A DNA stretch of 64,000 nt from JBLWXV01 sp048267245 (GTDB taxonomy: Bacteria; Bdellovibrionota; Bacteriovoracia; Bacteriovoracales; Bacteriovoracaceae): assembly GCA_048267245.1 (NCBI GenBank), contig JBLWXV010000001.1:2341111-2405110 (forward strand), written 5' to 3'. The translations under genes and the position numbers were made by a program. The notes under the pieces were generated by a model. That model did not search any database. It was given only the letters and a program-made list of their open reading frames with translations, and was not told where the DNA came from. Below, piece by piece: positions 59,340 to 64,000 of this stretch (position 1 is the first letter of the stretch; the number at the start of each line of letters is the position of its first letter).

Positions 59340-59921
59340 CTATGAATGAGGTCTGGACTCAGAGGCCCTAGCAAATCTATCTAAATAGATTGCAACTGCT
59401 GATCGAACCGAGAGATGGTTGTACCCATCGCTAGCCTTCCCCAAAATTGGATCGAGCTTAAAATCGGACTTCTCAAGCAAAGTGGCATGTAATCCCCAGC
59501 CGGTACCAAATATCAAGAAAATGGGTCTTTTGTCAATGTGCGTCCTGGCCACCAGGTCCTCCATGGTGCCCGTAAACTCGCTAAAATTGGCGCCTGTGAC
59601 CACTAAAAGGGGTTTTACCCCCTCGCGCGCCTCAATCTCACTCATCGCGTCTTCGACGCTATCAATAACTTTTGCAATAGAAAGAGCGTCCTGGCGATCG
59701 GGGTTATACGCCCCATTTTGATCCTGCTCCCAGTGACCGAGTATGCGATTGACTAGCCCGTGTTGGGCCTTTAGTGGGGTCACAATATAGTAGCCTAGAG
59801 CTCCGAAGGTGCGTGAACTTCTAGCGATGTCGTGAACATCGAGATTGGTCACAGATGTAGTGACGAGCTCGCCAATTTTATTTCTAATGGGATGGTGGAC
59901 GAGTCCTACATATAAATTCAC
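59340..59921 (-). CDS. SPOUT-class tRNA/RNA methyltransferase (TrmD-associated family)
   Basis: 193 residues. LYVGLVHHPIRNKIGELVTT, TNLDVHDIARSSRTFGALGYY, HWEQDQNGAYNPDRQDAL, IFGTGWGLHATLLE and YNHLSVRSAVAIYLDRFAR are the conserved blocks of the Methyltrn_RNA_4 (PF09936) family, a predicted SAM-dependent RNA methyltransferase often found beside trmD and rplS. The exact nucleotide modified is not known to me. The start overlaps trmD by 4 bases (ATGA). Confidence 0.88.
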   Translation of the reverse strand: MNLYVGLVHHPIRNKIGELVTTSVTNLDVHDIARSSRTFGALGYYIVTPLKAQHGLVNRILGHWEQDQNGAYNPDRQDALSIAKVIDSVEDAMSEIEAREGVKPLLVVTGANFSEFTGTMEDLVARTHIDKRPIFLIFGTGWGLHATLLEKSDFKLDPILGKASDGYNHLSVRSAVAIYLDRFARASESRPHS

Positions 59922-60676
59922 TTTCGGGGTCCTCTCTTGCCAAGTAGATCAGGGCGGTGGGCCTTGGTTAGGCGCACTCGCTCGCTCTCTCGGTACTCAT
60001 CGATTTTCTTATGGTGTCCAGACAGTAGAACCTCTGGAACTTCCAGTCCTTCAAAAACGCGAGGTTTAGTATAGTGGGGATACTCTAAGAGATCATCACT
60101 AAAGGACTCGAATTCGGCACTTTCTTTATTTCCAAGCGTCCCTGGAACAAAGCGAAGCGCGCTATCGAGAATAGTCATCACCGCAACTTCTCCGCCAGTT
60201 AAAATATAGTCTCCTAGCGAGATCTGCTGATCGACATAGAGTTCGATAAAGCGCTCATCAATGCCCTCATAGCGGCCACAGATGAAGACGACATCCTTTT
60301 GGGAATCTTCTCCCCACCAGCTCGCGGCACTCGCCCGGCAAAGGGCGTCGCTCCACTTCTTACCTCTGGGTGAAGTGTAGATGATGTGAAGGTGATCTTT
60401 GAGATTTTCTTCGGCAATGCCTTGGGGCTTAGCAATGCCCTCTAACAGAGCGTTCTTTAAAACGTCCGCCCTCATGACCATCCCGGCGCCACCGCCATAG
60501 GGAGTATCATCGACTCCCTTGTAGTCATTGGGACTAAAGTGGCGCAGGTTAAGGGTCTTAAATTCAAACTCTCGCCCGCGCTCACCTTTGAGCGCGCTCG
60601 CGGCCACTCCAAACTCAAGGAGTGGATTAAAGTATTCAGGAAAAAGAGTGAGAACCCATATTCTAATTTTATTCAA
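59918..60676 (-). CDS. trmD: tRNA (guanine37-N1)-methyltransferase TrmD
   Basis: 252 residues. WVLTLFPEYFNPLLEFGV, DTPYGGGAGMVMRADVLKNAL, YTSPRGKKWSDALC, FICGRYEGIDERFIE and ISLGDYILTGGEVAVMTILD are diagnostic of TrmD, including the deep trefoil-knot SAM site. Methylates G37 next to the anticodon, preventing +1 frameshifts. The upstream neighbour rimM is 2.2 kb away because two plus-strand genes lie between them. Confidence 0.96.
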   Translation of the reverse strand: MNKIRIWVLTLFPEYFNPLLEFGVAASALKGERGREFEFKTLNLRHFSPNDYKGVDDTPYGGGAGMVMRADVLKNALLEGIAKPQGIAEENLKDHLHIIYTSPRGKKWSDALCRASAASWWGEDSQKDVVFICGRYEGIDERFIELYVDQQISLGDYILTGGEVAVMTILDSALRFVPGTLGNKESAEFESFSDDLLEYPHYTKPRVFEGLEVPEVLLSGHHKKIDEYRESERVRLTKAHRPDLLGKRGPRK

Positions 60677-60859
60677 AATAAACCTACTAATTTCCCATTC
60701 TTATAACTGAAGCTCCCTAAACTTAAAAGTTTAAGAATTGGGCACTAGAGCATTTACAACGAACTTCATCACAAATGCAATATCAACGACTTAAGCAATG
60801 AGGCAGGGAAAAAACTTATTAAAGGCTCGTGAAGAAAATTTCTAGAATATAATGAGTTA

Positions 60860-62464
60860 ATGAAGTTCATCTCCGTATTCATCCTCGCCTTTACACTCCC
60901 TCTTTTTTCAAAAGAGAGCTGTCAACAAATGGCGCTAAAAAATGGATTTTCAGAAAAGCTTCCAGATTCAAAATACATTCAGAGAAATGATCAAAATCTC
61001 TCAGCGCTTAGAGATCAGGATTCCATCGGTTATTGCTACGCCTTCGCGAGCGCCGATATGTATGAAGCGTGGCTTAAGAGCAAGAACTTTATGAAAAAAG
61101 AGGATTCGGTATCTGCCGTGGCCTTTGGTTTGGCCGATCACAAAGACAACTGGGATAAGCGCACTCAAGAGTTTAATCTCATTAAACCTGCGCCAGAAGC
61201 TTCGCTTGAAAGTCGCTACCAAGAGTCCTCTGAGTTAAATGAGAAATTACTAGAAATAAGATCGGAACATTCCGCTGCTCAATCAAAGCTGCTTCAAGAA
61301 AAATTCGCTCAAGATGTCACGCTCATTAAGCAACTTCTAGGTTCTGAAAGCGATGTTGATAAAGAAAGAGGAAAATCGCTACAAAATGAATTGCGTGCAA
61401 AGGTGAACTCTGAAGAAGAGATCAAGGAAATTACTGAGCGCTTTGCCACGACCTCGCAACAACTCACTCAAAGTGGCGCACCAATTACAATTTCTTCGGT
61501 TTACGATATTCGGGAAATTCATGTCGCTAATCCAGACAACAAGTACAAAGTCCAAGGGGGGCAGTCGCAAAAACTGCTTGGGAAACTGTGGGATAGCTAC
61601 TGTCTTGAAAGCGAGGTTAGTAGTAAAGATTTAGAAATAAAAAAAGTCTACACTGATTACCGCGACCTCCTAGATGATGCCAGCATCACTCCAGACTCAA
61701 TTAATCGCGCTCTTGGCTATATTAATTCTGATAATTTTGAAGAGCGAAATAGTTGCGCGTCTCTGGCAATCACTCAGTCAATCTTCCAGAATCTTCCCTT
61801 CTCTAGTCCAGAAGACTTTAAAAGTTTTATTGATAGCTCTGACCCTCAGAGATCACTGGTCCAACAAATGCTAGAGAAATCCTGCGATCCAAAATCCCCG
61901 CCGATTAAACCTTCGATTAAATCTGTCGGAGTCGAGAAAGTTTCCATTCCAGTACAAAACAATGAAAAGGTACTCGCGGCCATTGATTCTGCGCTTGAAC
62001 TGGGACAAATCGCAAGCGTGGGCTATAACGTCAATATCCTCCTGACTCCAAACTCGACAGAGCTCGGGGCACATGAAAGTACAATTGTAGGTACGGCCAA
62101 ACTTTGTGGTGAAGACTCTTACATTTTAAGAAATACCTATGGAGCAGAGTCTTGCAAAAACTTCCAGGCTAGATACCTGAAAAAGGCCCAAGAGAAACTT
62201 CCAGTAAATATGGAATTCGCGACTTGCATCTTAGACTACCAAGAGAAATCAGCAAAGAAGTTCTCTAACTGCAACGACAATAAATGCTTAAGCACAAAGG
62301 GGAATTTTGAAAAAGAACAACTTGATTCTTGTCTAGCAATTAGAGACAAGTTTTATAGTGAGAATATTAAATTACCATACGCCTGTGACGAAAAAGGTAA
62401 CTTCATTATTCCAAAGACCAATTTAAAGAATGGTGTCTATCTTGCAAATTACATTGATAATTAG
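60860..62464 (+). CDS. Secreted papain-like (C1) cysteine protease with large insert
   Basis: 534 residues with signal peptide (KFISVFILAFTLPLFS). Gln53 and Cys59 in LRDQDSIGYCYAFASADMYE are in the positions of papain's oxyanion Gln and nucleophile (QG..GSCWAFA), His405 in LGAHESTIVG and Asn425 in YILRNTYGAES complete a C1 triad. The Cys-His distance (about 346) is much larger than papain's (about 134); an inserted helical, charged region (about 90-330) fills it. Nine further cysteines in the C-terminal 80 residues. Plausibly an exported digestive or defence protease. The gene overlaps the next by 35 bases. Confidence 0.78.
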   Translation: MKFISVFILAFTLPLFSKESCQQMALKNGFSEKLPDSKYIQRNDQNLSALRDQDSIGYCYAFASADMYEAWLKSKNFMKKEDSVSAVAFGLADHKDNWDKRTQEFNLIKPAPEASLESRYQESSELNEKLLEIRSEHSAAQSKLLQEKFAQDVTLIKQLLGSESDVDKERGKSLQNELRAKVNSEEEIKEITERFATTSQQLTQSGAPITISSVYDIREIHVANPDNKYKVQGGQSQKLLGKLWDSYCLESEVSSKDLEIKKVYTDYRDLLDDASITPDSINRALGYINSDNFEERNSCASLAITQSIFQNLPFSSPEDFKSFIDSSDPQRSLVQQMLEKSCDPKSPPIKPSIKSVGVEKVSIPVQNNEKVLAAIDSALELGQIASVGYNVNILLTPNSTELGAHESTIVGTAKLCGEDSYILRNTYGAESCKNFQARYLKKAQEKLPVNMEFATCILDYQEKSAKKFSNCNDNKCLSTKGNFEKEQLDSCLAIRDKFYSENIKLPYACDEKGNFIIPKTNLKNGVYLANYIDN

Positions 62465-62831
62465 CCTATTTCTCATCTCGCTCTCATCCCCTCTACTCGC
62501 CTCAGTTGATTGCCGCTCAGATCGTCCAGTTATTTTCACCAAAGGGAATAAGCAAATTAGAAAGAAACTTGATTTTTGTACGAACTACCCAATATATAAA
62601 ATAATTAGCTCAGGCTGTTTGCACTCTAAGGGCTGTGAGGCACTAAAGAAGTATCAGTTCTCTACAATGCCATTAATAACTTCAAGCTTTGGAAATCCTC
62701 TACACCACAAGTGTACAATCCTAGGAGGAACTCCAACACTCGTCTCTGTAGAGATTGATAAATTAAATCAGCAGACAGCTCTATGCTTCTTTAAGGATGG
62801 ATCTTTTATTTCTGTTTTTAATGATCTCTAG
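62430..62831 (+). CDS. Small secreted Cys-rich protein, partner of the C1 protease
   Basis: 133 residues with signal peptide (VSILQITLIISLFLISLSSPLLA) and six cysteines in the mature part (VDCRSD, FCTNYP, GCLHSKGC, KCTILG, LCFFKDG). The start overlaps the protease gene's 3' end by 35 bases, so co-translation is expected. Possible inhibitor, chaperone or immunity partner for the protease, which is inference from pairing only. Convergent with rimM, stops three bases apart. Confidence 0.68.
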   Translation: MVSILQITLIISLFLISLSSPLLASVDCRSDRPVIFTKGNKQIRKKLDFCTNYPIYKIISSGCLHSKGCEALKKYQFSTMPLITSSFGNPLHHKCTILGGTPTLVSVEIDKLNQQTALCFFKDGSFISVFNDL

Positions 62832-62834
62832 CGA

Positions 62835-63371
62835 CTACTCAATCCATTCGGGGATATAGGCGACAATTGTTCCCGCCTTAAGATCTACGTCTTTAATAAA
62901 GGCGTCGACAAAGGGCAGTTCAACCAACTCAGTCGCGCCCTCTTTCTTAATACAGAGCACGGCCTGAGCTCCATTTTCATAGAAGCTCTGAACGGCACCG
63001 ACGAATGATGGATTATTTTCGGCCTCTACTTTAAGACCAACCAGATCCACTAGGTAGAACTCGCCCTCTTCAAGATCCTCATCAGGGAGCCAATCGCGCA
63101 TAATATTGAAGGTAAAGGGAATCATCGCCTCAGTTTGATTGCGATCATTCACACCTTTAAGAGTTACAATGACTTTGGGTCCATAGCTAATTGACTCAAT
63201 CTCAAACTCTTCTTCCCCCTCCACTGAACTCGTCTCGTTATAAGCTTTCAAAATAATCTTTGATCCCTTAATAAGCGTGCGACTATCTGGGTTAGCGAGA
63301 TTAAAGGTAAAAGCGCCTTTAATGCCATGGGGTTTCGTACAGAGTCCTAATTCAATTAATTTTTCATTCAT
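62835..63371 (-). CDS. rimM: 16S rRNA processing protein RimM
   Basis: 178 residues. LGLCTKPHGIKGAFTFNL is the N-terminal signature (PRC-barrel companion), followed by VTLKGVNDRNQTEAMI and a PRC-barrel domain with GEFYLVDLVGLKVEAE and the closing YIPEWIE. Assists 30S head maturation through S19. In most genomes it lies immediately before trmD; here the two are separated by the plus-strand protease genes. rpsP, its usual upstream neighbour, is not in the 140 bases upstream, where a plus-strand gene begins. Confidence 0.93.
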   Translation of the reverse strand: MNEKLIELGLCTKPHGIKGAFTFNLANPDSRTLIKGSKIILKAYNETSSVEGEEEFEIESISYGPKVIVTLKGVNDRNQTEAMIPFTFNIMRDWLPDEDLEEGEFYLVDLVGLKVEAENNPSFVGAVQSFYENGAQAVLCIKKEGATELVELPFVDAFIKDVDLKAGTIVAYIPEWIE

Positions 63372-63508
63372 AAAGATTTGATATCACATTAATTAGAAGA
63401 CTGCAGCACTCAACAAACATTCCTTAAGTGTTTTCACTCTGTATCTTTGAGGTTGCTGATAATCTGATTGGCCAATAACATTAACTAAGACTAAATCAAG
63501 GATGAAAT

Positions 63509-63838
63509 ATGTTTATAAAATCAATCATTGCTTTCATGCTCATCTCACTTTCATTTACTGCTTCGGCCGATGCGGGAGACTATGGAAAGAGCTGCCTGAC
63601 TCACGGTGAGTGCCAAGAGCTTGCACAGCCAACTAGAGAAACCGCGTGCTTTATCGTGCGAACTGGCACCGACTCTAATGGCAGCACTACCTGTGCTTTG
63701 CGCTGCTATCATGTTTGGGCCGGAAATTATTGCCAAAATTTAAGTGGACATCAGGTTGGTATCTGCCAAAAAGAAACTTTCAATATGCCAAGCTTTGATC
63801 CAGCAAATCCTGATTGTTCATCAGCGATTGAAATCTAA
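63509..63838 (+). CDS. Small secreted Cys-rich protein
   Basis: 109 residues. AAGGA six bases from the ATG. Signal peptide FIKSIIAFMLISLSFTASADA, mature protein with eight cysteines in a compact pattern (SCLTHGEC, ACFIV, TCALRC, YCQNL, ICQKE, DCSSA), consistent with a disulfide-knotted domain. No family recognised. It sits just downstream of the rimM gene's 5' end on the opposite strand. Confidence 0.68.
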   Translation: MFIKSIIAFMLISLSFTASADAGDYGKSCLTHGECQELAQPTRETACFIVRTGTDSNGSTTCALRCYHVWAGNYCQNLSGHQVGICQKETFNMPSFDPANPDCSSAIEI

Positions 63839-64000
63839 ACTAGACACAGACTCAGCCTAGAAAAAGGCAAAAAAAAAACCCTAGTTTCCTAGGAGGCTTT
63901 TAAAAAATTGGCTTCTCCAGCGCGGCAAGTGCGCAGCACTTGAAGCGATGGGGCGGAGGAGTCGACAAGCGTAAGCGCCAGAGACGACGACCTTTTACCC
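63839..64000. other. Window end: hairpin and GC-rich stretch of unknown nature
   Basis: A minus-strand hairpin CCTAG-GAAA-CTAGG followed by a long T-run (63875-63895 region) is terminator-like for a gene to the right. Beyond it lies a GC-rich stretch containing the perfect hairpin CAAGTGC-GCA-GCACTTG (near 63928-63944). An ORF enters from the right but shows no known family. Nature unresolved: gene end or structured RNA. Confidence 0.35.

Noticed and set aside
1..64000. CRISPR arrays, insertion sequences with terminal inverted repeats, and tRNA genes
   Set aside because: No regularly spaced repeats, transposase genes or tRNA cloverleaf sequences were recognised by eye; a tool search could still find divergent ones.

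Overview
The window looks like chromosome of a Gram-negative bacterium of moderate G+C, most plausibly from the Bdellovibrionota (Bacteriovoracia-like). This is an inference from several things: an outer-membrane toolkit (LptD, LamB-type porin, OmpA lipoprotein), many short secreted proteins of unknown family, a SPOUT methyltransferase next to TrmD, and many Bdellovibrio-like signalling and envelope proteins. No rRNA, tRNA or CRISPR array was recognised.

Layout. (1) 0-6 kb: a maltodextrin module, with malQ-malF-malG on the plus strand converging on malK-lamB on the minus strand. The solute-binding protein is probably just upstream of the window. (2) 6-17.5 kb: a large hybrid histidine kinase coupled to an odd receiver protein; a SemiSWEET-like protein; speE; a YedI/DUF808 membrane protein; a compact polyhydroxyalkanoate operon (phasin, class III-like PhaC with a Cys-Asp-His triad, small coiled-coil protein); an alpha/beta hydrolase; a periplasmic binding-protein-like gene; and an HPF-like protein. 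(3) 17.6-38 kb: mostly envelope and secreted proteins, including a YbjJ-like MFS transporter, DUF3943, YebC, DUF2459, an OmpA-family lipoprotein, a secreted protein with an L,D-transpeptidase-like SxGCIR motif, two GNAT-like proteins, an HMA metallochaperone coupled to an Sco protein, and a 1010-residue G8/beta-helix protein related to CEMIP.

(4) 38.2-45.05 kb: an AT-rich island of genes without recognisable relatives, all on the minus strand. It contains three direct copies of a 56-73 bp sequence, each 120-160 bp upstream of a unique gene. Two copies differ mainly at synonymous positions in a frame encoding a short conserved peptide, one lies inside an uninterrupted 56-codon ORF, and the third is built into a strong terminator at the island's right edge. 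The island also carries a two-gene winged-helix/nucleotidyltransferase module, resembling a miniature AbiE-type toxin-antitoxin pair. Its near-consensus promoter is overlapped by tandem palindromic operators and predicts a leaderless mRNA. These are the best candidates for something undescribed.

(5) 45-64 kb: conserved housekeeping and envelope genes: a DEDDh exonuclease, LysM-M23 peptidase, surE, a PabA/TrpG-like glutaminase with a degenerate TrpF-like partner, lptD, folC, accD, rsmI, a STAS protein, rnhB with a YraN-like overlap gene, rplS, a SPOUT methyltransferase, trmD and rimM. The usual rimM-trmD neighbourhood is split by two plus-strand secreted-protein genes, one of them a papain-like cysteine protease with a large insertion.

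Work split inferred from content: maltodextrin uptake and cleavage feeds central metabolism, PHA genes store carbon, and a large share of the remaining genes act at or outside the cell envelope.
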